From the NCBI GenBank assembly GCA_012295275.1, contig CM022669.1:12757672-12805171 (forward strand): 47,500 nt of DNA. Reading direction: 5' to 3'. Of the stretch, positions 1 to 12,516 are shown one piece after another; within the stretch, counting starts at the first letter, position 1, and each line of letters opens with the position of its first letter. The notes below the pieces were generated by a model. That model worked only from the letters and a program-made list of their open reading frames with translations, was not told the DNA's origin and did no database searches. Made by a program: the position numbers and the translations under genes. This DNA is from Chrysomallon squamiferum. Taxonomy: Eukaryota; Mollusca; Gastropoda; Neomphalida; Peltospiridae.

Positions 1-161
1 TATATATATATATTATCTAATATATGCATTCGTTTTCATTATATATTTTTGGTTAAAAATTTTATTATCCAATATATTCAAAAACAATTTTTTCCCTCAA
101 ATTTCATTATAAATTAGATGTTCTTGAAAGAAGCATATATATATATATATATATCAAATAA

Positions 162-247
<86 letters not shown>

Positions 248-263
248 AATAAATAAATAAATT
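1..263. repeat. (TA)n microsatellite with AAAT flanks
   Basis: There is a short TA run at the window edge. A longer interrupted dinucleotide array covers 135-154 and 166-245, joined and followed by CAAATAAATAAATA segments. The same CAAATAAATAAAT sequence borders both TA blocks, which suggests local slippage or duplication. There is no coding content. Confidence 0.95.
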
Positions 264-850
264 ATAGTACATTGTTGAATTTGCCTTTAGAATCTGTCAT
301 TTACTCTACTGCAGTATTTTCTTGTAATAATATCTACATTCTAGTACACACAGAACTCGAATCTTAGGCACCAGCAGGACATAGTTTACAGCAGAGTGCA
401 GGAAGCTATTTACAGTTAATTGTGTTAACCTGTTAGCTGGGTCTGTAACCTTCTTTTTCTTGTAGCGATCCTACGTTAAATCCAGTATTGGTCCCAAATG
501 TACAATAAAAGTGAAATATGCAGTCGAGTTTTAAGCGCTTATAAATATGCAGCTCTTACAGAACCCCTCCCGATGCGGGCGCTGCCACCCAAATTTAGAA
601 TCACTGGAAGAGCGTATTTGTTACTAAAACATCTAAATTATGGACTAACCCGTTTAGAGATTGTAGATTTACATTTGTTCGTGCTTGAACCAAATTGATT
701 TTGAGCAAAGCTATGTTTTGATAAGAATATAGATAAAAATCGTACAACAGACTTATGCGATTAAGTCGCTGGGCTTTTGTCTGTCACACACTGCAAACGC
801 AAGAATCTACGAGCATTGTCCAAAATTACGATTCGCAGTCGTGACTCAGA
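264..850. other. Low-copy AT-rich non-coding stretch
   Basis: This segment is mostly complex sequence. The only structure seen is the left arm of an inverted repeat at 392-449. A 66-codon open frame at 498-698 has no recognisable domain, no conserved motif and no splice context that supports it. Confidence 0.5.
392..449 (+). repeat. Left copy of a 58-bp inverted repeat pair
   Basis: The reverse complement of 2676-2733 aligns to this segment over 58 bp without gaps. I count 51 of 58 identical positions, including the shared cores AGGAAGCTATTT and GTTAGCTGGGTCTGT. Similarity fades on both sides. The pair may be two copies of a dispersed repeat in opposite orientation or the ends of a decayed element of about 2.34 kb. 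Confidence 0.75.
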
Positions 851-875
851 CTAAAGACCGTGTAGATAATGAAAG

Positions 876-1040
876 AGGAAATCTGCTCTAGATCGTCTTT
901 GATCTACACTTTTTTGAGAGCAGCAAATGATATTTATTTTGAATGCACATTCCCCCACAGGGAGGATATCTATTCTAGATCGTCTATGGTCTACACTTTT
1001 TTGAGAGCAGCAAACGATATTTATTTTGAATGCACCTTCC
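876..1040. repeat. 87-bp tandem duplication (two copies)
   Basis: Two adjacent copies share CTAGATCGTCT, CTACACTTTTTTGAGAGCAG and GATATTTATTTTGAATGCA at a spacing of exactly 87 bp, for example 891 and 978. Because 87 is a multiple of three, the minus-strand frame at 851-1102 shows a 29-residue peptide repeat. No start context or domain supports coding. A 9-bp inverted repeat, AAAGACCGT at 853-861 and ACGGTCTTT at 1058-1066, brackets the duplication. Confidence 0.85.
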
Positions 1041-1817
1041 CATAGACCGGAAAAAGGACGGTCTTTGATGAATCTGTCTGGATGGAACGACAAATATAAC
1101 AATCGATTCTCTGACGTGCACAGTTATATAGTTCACTCATTAGTATTTTATTCGTTAAAAAAAAAAAAAATAATAATAACAATTACTGTTTTTTATTCAT
1201 GAGCTTGAAAATATAAACTACTGGACATTAACAAATATATTTACATATCAGTATGAATACAACGGAAATAAAACTGTTTTATATATATAATTCATTTTCT
1301 TTAAATTGTTTTTTAACGACACACAGACAACATTAAAAGAGAGTAGAAAAAAAAAATAATAAATGGCATCTTTCAACCTTGAACAAGGATTTCAGCGAGA
1401 AAGACATCACAAGCTCGTACTATTTCGTGGACAAAACTAAGGAATACTCCAGAAACGTATCTTGCGCATAATCGCTACGACGACGTCTTAGAAGTGGAAA
1501 CTTTTTAGCACCAGTTTCAACCCATACTCATCAAGTTAATGGCTGGAAACAATATTCATAATTACCGCTAACACCGAACTGTCTCGGTCTCTAACCCTTT
1601 GGAGCAATTTGATGGTCAAGACTAAAGGGAACGTAGACAGAGCAAAGTGTTTGTGGCAAACACGGTTTGAAATATTGCCGTGTTTGTCTGCGGCATCAAA
1701 TTTCCAGTCATTATCGTTCTGAAAATGGCGGTTCACGAACGAGATGGACGTTTTCCATAAGTGTATTGATATTACTGCTGATCAGTGCCCGGAAAGAAGT
1801 GTGGCAGTTATTGATAT
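1041..1817. other. Non-coding, slightly GC-raised complex sequence
   Basis: Two short starts are visible. ATGGCATCT at 1363 opens a 25-codon frame, and AAAATGGCGGTT at 1722 (ATG 1725) opens an 11-codon frame. Neither continues nor ends in a clear donor. The stretch runs into a 24-base poly(A), so it could be the 3' part of an old retroposed copy, but no target-site duplication was found by eye. Confidence 0.4.
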
Positions 1818-1944
1818 AAAAAAAAAAAAAAAAAAAAAAAATACATATATAAATGTTAAAAAAAATATATATATATATATAAAAACATTTTTAAAAACAT
1901 AAATAATAAAAAATAAATAATAATGATTAAAAATAAAGTATCAG

Positions 1945-2006
<62 letters not shown>

Positions 2007-2182
2007 AAGAAGAAGAACAACAACAACAATAATAACAAAAATAAATAAATAAAAGAAAATATACAACTTAAATCAAAAAAGATTAAAAAAATAAAGATTA
2101 AAAATATATATATATATTAAAATAGCTGATATAAAACAACTTGAGTAGCTTCATTTGCTGACAAAAAAAAAAAAAAAAAAAA
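1818..2182. repeat. Poly(A), (AT)n, (AAT)n, (AAG)n and (CAA)n cluster
   Basis: Poly(A) lies at 1818-1841 and (AT)n near 1867-1880. Pure (AAT)n at 1944-1978 passes directly into (AAG)n at 1978-2016 and then CAA repeats to about 2029. Another poly(A) of about 20 lies at 2162-2182. The AAT-to-AAG junction recurs at 41793-41889. Confidence 0.95.
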
Positions 2183-3630
2183 GAAAAGAATTGTCTCTTA
2201 GTTATCTTTAAAACCGTACAAAAGATTTTCATAGACACTGCACTGTTATATTGGTTTATTATGTTCGGAAATGCCTTCACTCTATCCGTCCATAAATCAT
2301 TTTTTACATAACTAGTCATATATGTAAAAACACGTAAAATGGCACATATTATTACTGTTATTATTTTTATTATTTTACACTCAACACTCAAGACTGGGCC
2401 CTGTATCCTCCGTATAAAACTTAATAAAGGTAATCAAAATATGAGACTATTTTTCTCTGCCTACGTCTAACAAATCAACGCCTACGATTCCGTAATCAAA
2501 GACAAGATTATATTAAGTTTCGCTTATAGACTACCATCACGTCTTTTCGTCATAACAGAATCAAAACAGCGTAGATATATCTGGTCTGAGACAAAAATAT
2601 ATATCTGCATAAATAAAATTAAAACGAAACGCTGACAGCGAAAGTTAAAATGGAAGACAGATCTAACGCAAAAACGTCACAGACCCAGCTAACTAGTTAA
2701 CAAAATAAACTGCAAATAGCTTCCTGTACTCTGAGTTACAGACTTTACAGCTAACAACATGCTGCAAAACACTTCAGTTCCACTTTTAGTGCTAATTTAT
2801 ACTCTATATTAAGTACTGGTTATTAGCTTTATCATTTTTATCTGGCCCCGTAGTCTCATCTTTTTTGTGCCCTTGAAAAAAACAACTGATGAATTTAAGC
2901 CAAAATAATTACATTGTTTTGTAAGGAACGATAATATACGCGTGTACATGCGCACGTAGATATATACCTAAACGCACGAACACACACTCTATCTCTGTTA
3001 TTTTGTTATTTTAATGATTAATAATAATTTTGCTTAGGTTCCTCTCCTAAGAATGTGTTATTTTATATCATTTAAACTGATAAATAAATAATAGATAGTT
3101 TAATAAAGCCGACTCCTAAAGCACTACCATTTGCTTATTTCTGTGTCTATAGGTAAGAAGATAAGCAGTATTATTAATAATTATTAAATTAACAAAACAA
3201 CAGAGAGAAAACAAATATATTTCTACAGGAGATAACGTTAAATTCACAATATTTACGAGAATATAATAACAAGAATAATGATAACAACGACCACAACGCC
3301 AACGACAACAATAAATTACGACTGCTTCCTGTACTGACAGAAACGTTGATGTTCATTCACAAACAACTCTCTTTTCGCTATGAAGATTCGACCGTTTCTT
3401 AACCATACAGTACTGAAATCTGGATCGATGCCTAAGACAATGTTAGTGTTAGTGTGTTAGAGAGAATAGAGACTGCAGTGGTTTTTTTTACAGTACCAAT
3501 TATTTCTTGATACACTTTGGTATGTGAGTAATAATATTCGAATACGTATTAGTCGCTATTAAATGCTACTGATTAGATTCTTAAATATTTTGTAGTGTTC
3601 ATTTAATTTAAAAATCTCTCTGTCATTATC
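2183..3630. other. Non-coding AT-rich stretch
   Basis: No gene is recognisable. It contains the right arm of the 58-bp inverted repeat (2676-2733) and otherwise complex AT-rich sequence. Open frames here are short and have no domain signature. Confidence 0.5.
2676..2733 (-). repeat. Right copy of the 58-bp inverted repeat pair
   Basis: Its reverse complement matches 392-449 at 51 of 58 positions without gaps. It begins GTCACAGACCCAGCTAAC on the plus strand and ends ACTCTG. See the left copy for interpretation. Confidence 0.75.
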
Positions 3631-3665
<35 letters not shown>

Positions 3666-3922
3666 ATCCGTCTACTTATCTATCTATGGTTTTTATCTCT
3701 CTTTCTTCTTCGTTCTCTCTTTTTCTTCCTCTTTCTCTTTCTTCCTCTCCTCTCTCTTTCTTTCTCTTTCGGTATATCTTTTTCTTCATTTCTCTCTTTC
3801 TCATCTCGTAAACATACACGCACACGCACATCACACACATACACACATACGCACATACACGCACACACACACATACGCACACGCACACACTCGCTCTCAC
3901 ACACACATACACACACTAGAAC
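3631..3922. repeat. (GTCT)n, CT-rich and AC-rich compound microsatellite
   Basis: GTCT repeats at 3631-3662 pass into an imperfect polypyrimidine tract with CTTT/CTTC variants to about 3800, then an imperfect CA tract to about 3920. The minus-strand open frames across it are translated repeats (Cys-Val, then Arg/Lys/Glu) and are not genes. Confidence 0.92.
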
Positions 3923-4438
3923 AATGAACACATTTTGAATGGTACCCAACTACTTTTTCTTCTCTCTTTCTTTATTTTCTTATTCTTTTACCTTTACTTT
4001 TTCATTTATTTATTTTTATTTTATTTAATTTGTTATTATTCTTTTTCTTTTTCTTTTTTATTCCTGTAAAAGAAATAAATCTCGCTGTTACAAACACTGT
4101 GTGACAATTAATTTTTTACAACCTTTTAACTTTTTTTATTCTCAGTTTATCCTAATTTTATTTTCTTATGCTAACTTTATGATCTGTTAAAATTAAATTA
4201 TTTGCGATTCTCGTTTTTAGTTTGTAGCTGTTGTAATCTTATTTAACGACACGTACTCGAATTACAAACTTGACTTGGTTTAAAAAATGTAATGTGTTGC
4301 AAGCAAACATTTTTAAAAAGCTACAGTATGAAGGTGCAGATAATCATACAATAATAATTAAGTGTAACTTCCTAAATTCCCTCTTTTACTTTTTTTTGTT
4401 GCTTTCTTTCGTTTTAATAATATTGTTGATTCAGTTTC
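3923..4438. other. T-rich non-coding stretch
   Basis: Low-complexity T/TTTA/TTTC sequence up to about 4060 is followed by AT-rich sequence. No gene, RNA or element was recognised. Confidence 0.55.
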
Positions 4439-4650
4439 AGAAAAATAAATGAATAAATAAATAAAATTAAAAAAAAGAAAAAGAAAGAAAGAAAGAAATA
4501 AAAATAAAAAAGAAATAAAAAAAAAAAGAAATAAAAAACCCAAATAAAAAAACAAATAAAATAAATAAATAAATAAATAAATAACAGTAAAAAAAATAAT
4601 AAGTAAGTAAATAAATAAGTATGTAAGTAAATAAGTAGGTGAATAAACAA
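4439..4650. repeat. (AAAT)n / (AAAG)n / (AAGT)n purine-rich block
   Basis: A-rich tetranucleotide repeats drift from AAAT through AAAG to AAGTA variants. Minus-strand open frames over this block read as Phe/Leu/Tyr low complexity and are artefacts. Confidence 0.9.
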
Positions 4651-5099
4651 ATAGTTATTTGACTCATTACTCGACGCATACGTTACACGGAACACACGCA
4701 CACACACACGTGCACAAGCATGCACTCACACATTCACACATACACTCGTGACGTAGACAGGCAGTTGATACGAAAACACACATCGCACGTTTTTCAGACA
4801 TTTCGCACATACATAAGCTATAATCTGTGTATCTAATACATTTTTATTATAAAAAGGTTTATAAATAACGCTACAATCTCACATATCGACTTGTTTCATA
4901 ATTACATATTTATGGACGTCTAACTAAAGCCCGACTGTCAAGCACTGTTTACTGGCTCTGTTCAGTCAAATATTGTTTTTCACAAAACCCTTTGACACCG
5001 GCCGGCCAATAAATTCTGATTGTCATTCTCCAGCATGTCCCGAAATAAGTTTTTAATTAATCAAACCTGAACACATGCAGACCCTTCCATGTCACAAGT
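4651..5099. other. Non-coding stretch with CA tract and CCAAT-type site
   Basis: An interrupted CA tract spans about 4690-4745. From about 4950 the sequence becomes more complex and includes GGCCGGCCAATAAA at 5000-5013, which holds a CCAAT core. This lies just upstream of the GC-raised patch at 5.1-5.8 kb and could be part of its promoter. Confidence 0.4.
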
Positions 5100-5780
5100 G
5101 TCAGTACTCTAACCTCTCCATCTGTCGGCTAGATTGGGGACGCGCTAATGAAGCCGGCAACACCCTTCAAACAATGATCGCTGGAAAAGATGCATCGATA
5201 TTCATTGTGCTCGGCGCTGGAGAGCTGGAACGCACTTGATTGTCCAGCCGACAGACAGAAGAAGAGGGACAGGAGAGATAATCTCTCGGTGAGAATTAAT
5301 AATACATTGATTCCTGCGCGCGATTTCTTGTCTCTTCTTGCCTTCCCCGTTTCAGGAAAGGTGCTCCGGACAATTCTCCGTGTGTGGGGGGCAGGTCTTA
5401 TCGATCCGTTCGTTACTTTCCGCCTTCCGCCGTCGCAGTTCGGTGTAGAGAACTGTTACAGCCCAGAGATCGTGGTTGTGTGTTGATGTTATCGGCAGAC
5501 TGCGCGAGGCTGCTGTGTTTAAAGAACGGGGTTTTCACTACAGCCGAGTGCTGGGCCATACCGCGACTTTTATTTTCAAGCCGTTGCGTGATTCGTTCTA
5601 AATTAACGAGAAGATAGATTTGCGACGATTTCTTCCTTCCTACTCGGAGAAAACAAACCCAGTCACGCAAGAGAAGTTCTGATAGGCGTGCTGTGCTGCT
5701 TTTGGCTTGAAAGTTTATCCCAAAGATTTCTCTTAATTATGTTTGGAGTACGCTGCCTTGTCGCATTGCTTCATTTATTA
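5100..5780 (+). promoter_or_regulatory. Candidate promoter or 5' untranslated exon region
   Basis: This is the longest stretch in the left half that lacks simple repeats and has raised GC and CpG, with GCGCGCG near 5318 and many CG steps. It contains a plausible donor (CTCG then GTGAGA, intron start 5289) and a plausible acceptor (CTTCCCCGTTTCAG ending 5355), which would define a 67-nt intron. Open frames of 77-98 codons overlap in different frames (for example 5190-5486). None has a recognisable domain, so I treat them as by-products of GC content. The orientation is a guess from the plus-strand exon at 14.45 kb. It could instead be an enhancer or an unannotated exon. Confidence 0.3.
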
Positions 5781-6210
5781 TGAAAGTTTGCTGGATTTTT
5801 TGTTTGTTTATTTTCTCCTCGTATCTTATGGATGGATAAAACTTTTTTTTTTCTTGGTGTATGTTGTGTGTGTGAAAAAAAAAAGATAAAGATATCAGAA
5901 GCTAAGTGAATCACTTGCCATTGAGAAGTTCGAACACGCCAGGTTTGTTTTTAATTTCAGCGATTTTTTGTTTATGTTATGTATGTCTTACTTATATCGT
6001 GTTTATTTACCAATCTTTAGGTGTGTTGTTGTATCCTCTAACTTGTTTTCATTTTGTTCCGTACACGAGCGCCGTAACACAAAGCTTGGTTTTTGTTTGA
6101 AACTTACAGAAGTTACTTGTACGTAGTAACAGAAAACACATATATAGAACCTACAATTAAAATATTTGGATATAAGACTTTTTAAAGTAAACAATATTTT
6201 AGTTAACGAA
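5781..6210. other. Non-coding AT-rich stretch
   Basis: T-rich then AT-rich sequence. Nothing was recognised beyond short A and T runs. Confidence 0.5.
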
Positions 6211-6306
6211 TTCTTCTTCTCTTTCTTCTTCTTCTTCTTCTTCTTCTTCTTCTTCTTCTTCTTCTTCTTCTTCTTCTTCTTCTTCTTCTTCTCCTTCTTC
6301 TTCTTC
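6211..6306. repeat. (TTC)n / (GAA)n microsatellite
   Basis: A near-perfect TTC array of about 96 bp has single interruptions (CTTTC near 6221 and CTCC near 6292). The Phe-rich and Glu-rich frames on the two strands are artefacts. GAA/TTC tracts of this length can form triplex DNA. Confidence 0.97.
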
Positions 6307-6766
6307 TATTTGTCTACTTATTATTATTCGAGTTGTTATTGGTGTTTTGTTGCAGTTCTTGGCGTCGTTGTCGTTGCTGTTATTATTACATGCAAAACAT
6401 TTCATATCACTTCATTGCCCGTGTACCCAGAAAGAACCTGAACAACTTTTGCTAAAAAAAAAATATATATATTTTTATAATAATTTAAAATAGGTAAAAG
6501 TTTCGGATGAAAAGTGAATGATAGAAAATTAAATTAAAATGTATCGATTAAATTTAATTTAATTAAAACATAGTGAAAAACAATAGTATATAAATTTACA
6601 AATCTAATCAATGAAAATGCATGCTGGTTGGTCTAAGTTTAATAAATTAAATTTAATTGTCATTAATAATAATATACTCTTATTTTCAAAATAAAGAAAA
6701 CATATTTTCAATTTAAGAACACATTAACTTCTGATTTAATTTTCAGTTTTTGATCCTATTACGTTA
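6307..6766. other. Non-coding AT-rich stretch
   Basis: Contains TTATTATT and TTAAATT-rich sequence (repeated AAATTTAATT words near 6527-6660). No gene was seen. Confidence 0.5.
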
Positions 6767-6832
6767 TCCATCCATCCATCCATCCATCCATCCATCCATC
6801 CATCCATCCATCCATCCATCCATCCATCCATC
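6767..6832. repeat. (ATCC)n microsatellite
   Basis: A perfect CATC/ATCC tetranucleotide array of about 66 bp, roughly 16 units, ends at TCTATTC. Confidence 0.97.
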
Positions 6833-7861
6833 TATTCACACAGCTATGTGTTACGTAAGCTTCTTAAACACTAATTTAAAAAAAATAAAAAATAAATGTA
6901 TAATGTAAATTGAAGGGAAATAATTTATCAGTGTTGATTTTAATAAAGGTTAATTATAAGGGTTATCGATCTTAACAGAACATTAAGTAATGTAGCGCTA
7001 TAAACCAATACAATGATGAACAATTTATTAACCTTCATTGCCGATCATTAAAAGATTTTTTCAATAAAACTGATAATATGATTAAAATCTTCTCATGCGT
7101 AGTTATCTAGGTTTAACTGTTACACACCTATATACCTACATCAGCGCGCGCACACACACATGCATGATTTTTTCTTCGTCTTCTTCTTCTTCTTCTTCTT
7201 CTTATTATTATTTCATTCGTGTGAAATAATTAAATCTGCTTTATGGATGTAATTATTTATTCTTTATAGATCAAACGCTGAGAGGAGTTATTTCTGTACA
7301 TTAAGGTAAGAGAATAAAAATAATCAGTAAAATATATTTAAAACAAAGGAGGAAAAAATTAAATATACATATTTGGTATAACGTAAATGATATATATAAA
7401 AAATTGATTTTGTGATTTTTGATTTCGTTTTACTTAAATATCATAATTGCTAATTAACTTAAATTAAATACATTATCTAGTTAGTCGTATATAATTACAA
7501 GACTTTTTATTATTATTATTTTTTTTTTAAATATTTTATAATATTATCGGTCCACTATCGTAATTTTCAAACACGGTCTGTAGCACCTTTTGATAAAGAC
7601 ACGCAAAACTTACATCGAGTTATTTATGCACTGCGGGTACGCTGTTCTTCACTGAATATGAAACGCTTCGCTCCAGTTCCTATATTTATCAATACATATT
7701 TTATGTGCAGCCGATATAGGGCACAACATCTGTGTCTTGCTAGTAATTAATTTTAATAATAGAAACAACGCATGTTTGCGGTAAGTCGTTAAGACCATTG
7801 TTTCACAGTTATTGTGAACCTGCGTTATTTACACTGATTACTCCATCTGTTGATTAATATT
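6833..7861. other. Non-coding AT-rich stretch with small TTC array
   Basis: A short CA run (7149-7160) and a TTC array at about 7172-7212 are the only repeats. The rest is complex AT-rich sequence. No gene was recognised. Confidence 0.5.
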
Positions 7862-8300
7862 TCATATTCCGTTACTGCTGATTATTGTTCTTGCTGCTAC
7901 TGCTGTTACTGCTGCTGCAACTGCTATTCAATAAGTACTACTACTACTACAGCTACTACTACAACTACTGCTACTGCTGCTACGGTTATTATTACTGCTG
8001 CTGATTTACTGTTACTACTATTACTCCTACTACTACTACTGCTTCTACCATTGCTGAGGCTGCTAAAACCACTACTACTATTACTTATTCCACCACCACC
8101 ACAACTACTACTGCTGTTGTTACTACCACCTCTACCATTTCTACTATTTCTACTACTGCCACTGCTATCACCAATACCATAACCATAACCACCACTACTA
8201 TTGCTGCTTTTGGTATTACCATTGTTACAGTTATTGTTATTACTACCACTATTACTACTACTATAACGACTACTATTATTACTACGACAGCTGATACTTC
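7862..8300. repeat. Diverged (CTA/CTG/ATT)n trinucleotide tract
   Basis: Imperfect trinucleotides (ACT, GCT, ATT, ACC) run for more than 400 bp without frame breaks, which creates long open frames of Leu, Thr or Val on both strands. Similar tracts occur at 34.1-34.5, 39.1-39.4 and 44.2-44.6 kb. Confidence 0.9.
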
Positions 8301-8830
8301 TCTTATTAATATATAACGTGGAAGTAAATAACAGAAGATTACCATCAAATAATAGAACAACTGGATTCTTTTAAACAGTCGTGAAACTCTTATCACCGGA
8401 AAATGCCGAAGTGTTTAATAATATTAAATTTTTATCACAACGTGCAGTTTCGAATATTACGTGCGAGGAAGGAACGCTATCAGTATTTACATACGAGCTG
8501 TTTGGCTTTTATACCAACACTTATAATGCGTGTATTCGTCCAGTAACTGCTTCGTTTCAGATTTAAAAGAAAGACATATGTGCCAGTGTGATGAGTTATT
8601 ACATCGTATTTAAGAGGACTAATGCGGTATTTACTCTAAGTTGACTTATTGCATCTTACCTGACACCCTCGTTTTCATTCGAAATGCTTTTCCTCTTCCG
8701 TTATAGTCTATGTAATTATGTCCGTCTATCCGGCTGCATGCCTGTATGTAGGTCTATCTGTCTGTTTGTATATCTGTCAGACTTTCTCGCTGTTTCCCTG
8801 TCTTTCTCTGACTTTAAATCTCTCTGGCTG
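8301..8830. other. Non-coding stretch
   Basis: Complex sequence grading into imperfect CTGT/CTAT words from about 8720. A 61-codon frame at 8381-8566 shows no recognisable domain. Confidence 0.45.
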
Positions 8831-8993
8831 AATGTCAGTCTGTCCATCTATCTATCTACCTATCTGTCTATCCATCTATCCATCCATCCACCTATCTATC
8901 TGTCTGTTTGTTTGTCTGTCTATCTATCTATTTCTCTGTCTCTCTATGTATCCATCTGTTTGTATGTATGTATATCTATCTAGCAAAGGTGTG

Positions 8994-9028
<35 letters not shown>

Positions 9029-9110
9029 ATGTATGTATGTATGTGTATGTGTGTGTATATTTATGTGTGTGGTGTGTGTGTATATATATATATCTGTATG
9101 TCTGTCTGTT
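8831..9110. repeat. (TCTA/TCCA/TGTC/TGTA)n compound tetranucleotide array
   Basis: Tetranucleotide units shift from TCTA/TCCA to TGTC (perfect near 8998-9027) to TGTA, then GT and TA dinucleotides to about 9095. Cys/Leu/Ser/Val/Tyr-rich frames here are translated repeats. Confidence 0.93.
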
Positions 9111-10935
<1,825 letters not shown>

Positions 10936-11813
10936 TTTTTTTACAACCCGTATTTTACCGTTTTTAATTATCGTTTAGTCTTCATGTTACCCTTTCACGC
11001 GAATTTCCCTGTTACTTTACATCCCTATCAGTTCTTTGTTATCAACTTTGCACACTCTTCAAGTTTCATCAATTTCTAATGCTCCGGCAAAAGATATCGT
11101 TTTATTAACACTTCATCTTTCGACTTGAGCTGCGTTCTTTTATCGAGGACCGACCCACTATGTCCCTAGATAAGACACACTTCATCAAATGTGCATGGCC
11201 GTGCCGTGGCCGCGGCGAACACGCTTTTCATATCGCCGCATGCTTTGCTGAATATATACAAAGCAGTTCATTAGAATGGGCCATTAAGCGTTTACAATGC
11301 TAATGTTATTACATGTACGTGTAAGTGCTTCTGAAGTATGACTCGAATATGCTCTGGGTTTTGAACAGATCCTATATCAGTATCAAAATAATTAGGTTTC
11401 ATAACAAAAGTACGCTTTGGAGAATATTATATATCGATTTCAAAAAATACCTGAAGTACTAAAGCTCGAGTGCAAGATATGATTAAACAGATAAAGCTTG
11501 CGGTAAATACTAGTGCGGGTTTATGATTTTATTTTATTTTTTACTTTATTATTTATTTTTTTTTTCCCAAGGTGATCTTGACACAGAAAGCATTTATATG
11601 TAATCTGTAAATCCAAATGTTAGTAATTACTGATTACCATAGGTAATCGTATGGGTAGTAGCTTTATCATTAGCATTACTGGCAGGACTCACCACAGTAG
11701 TAATGGTAGTGGTTGTGTTTCTGACGACAGTAGACGTAGTAATACAGTTTAGAGGCAGCTTCTTTAACGTCATCAGTGCCTTATGCTAATTACACTATTG
11801 TGACGATCACTAC
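10936..11813. other. Non-coding stretch with a GC-rich island
   Basis: Complex sequence. A compact GC-rich segment lies near 11200-11245 and is listed separately. Imperfect TAG/GTA trinucleotides occur at about 11655-11745. No gene was recognised. Confidence 0.45.
11195..11320. promoter_or_regulatory. Candidate non-coding regulatory element (GC patch with TAAT/ATTA sites)
   Basis: GGCCGTGCCGTGGCCGCGGC at 11208-11227 is exceptional for this AT-rich window. It is followed within 100 bp by CATTAG, GGGCCATTAAGC and GCTAATG, which are homeodomain-type cores. There is no open frame. The call rests on composition only. Confidence 0.2.
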
Positions 11814-11865
11814 TACATACATACATACATACATACATACATACATACATACATACATACATTCA

Positions 11866-11900
<35 letters not shown>

Positions 11901-12085
11901 TCATACATTCATACAGACACATACACATACATACGTATATATTACCTTATAAAAAAAAGAAATTTAATATACATGTATATGTGTGTGTATTATATATATA
12001 TACATACACAGATACACACATGCATTCATACATTCACACATACATACATACATACATACATATATACATAAATACATACATTTTT
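11814..12085. repeat. (ACAT)n tetranucleotide arrays
   Basis: ACAT units run from 11814 to about 11935 with TTCAT variants. They resume at about 11999-12080 after a short A-rich and GT/TA interval, and end in a T10 run. Confidence 0.95.
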
Positions 12086-12370
12086 TTTTTTAAATATGGT
12101 AGTAGGTAAATTTAAAATTAATTATTTGTTCAACATATCTGAGCATCTTCTATTTTTGGAAAGATAAATAATTAACTCCATTCCATATCACTCTTTCTGA
12201 GCTGTTTCTCTCGTTCCCTGAAGTGGGCGGTCTGCGAGAATGTTATAAATAGTAGTAATGGAATCATTATTGCAGTACAAATCTGTGTTTTAAAAATACT
12301 GAGCAATACTCGCTTACAGGTAAACGTAAATATTAAATTTACAGGTGAACGTAATACAAATATTCCGTGG

Positions 12371-12446
12371 GGGAGTGTGAGGGGGAAAGGTGGAGAGTGC
12401 GGGGGGAGAGAGAGAGAGAGGGAAGGAAGTGACGAATGGCGGGAGG

Positions 12447-12514
<68 letters not shown>
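12371..12514. repeat. G-rich and (AG)n tract
   Basis: Degenerate GGGGGA/GGGA purine sequence is interrupted at 12423-12440 and followed by perfect (AG)n at 12449-12513. The whole plus strand is nearly all purine, so triplex formation is plausible. Confidence 0.95.

Positions 12515-12516
<2 letters not shown>

Noticed and set aside
1722-1760. AAAATGGCGGTT start resembling the 36.5-kb TISU site
   Set aside because: The frame ends after 11 codons and no donor precedes the stop.
5190-5486. 98-codon plus frame in the GC-raised patch
   Set aside because: Competing frames overlap it on both strands, there is no recognisable domain, and a donor and acceptor interrupt it. Kept only as a promoter or 5'-exon candidate.
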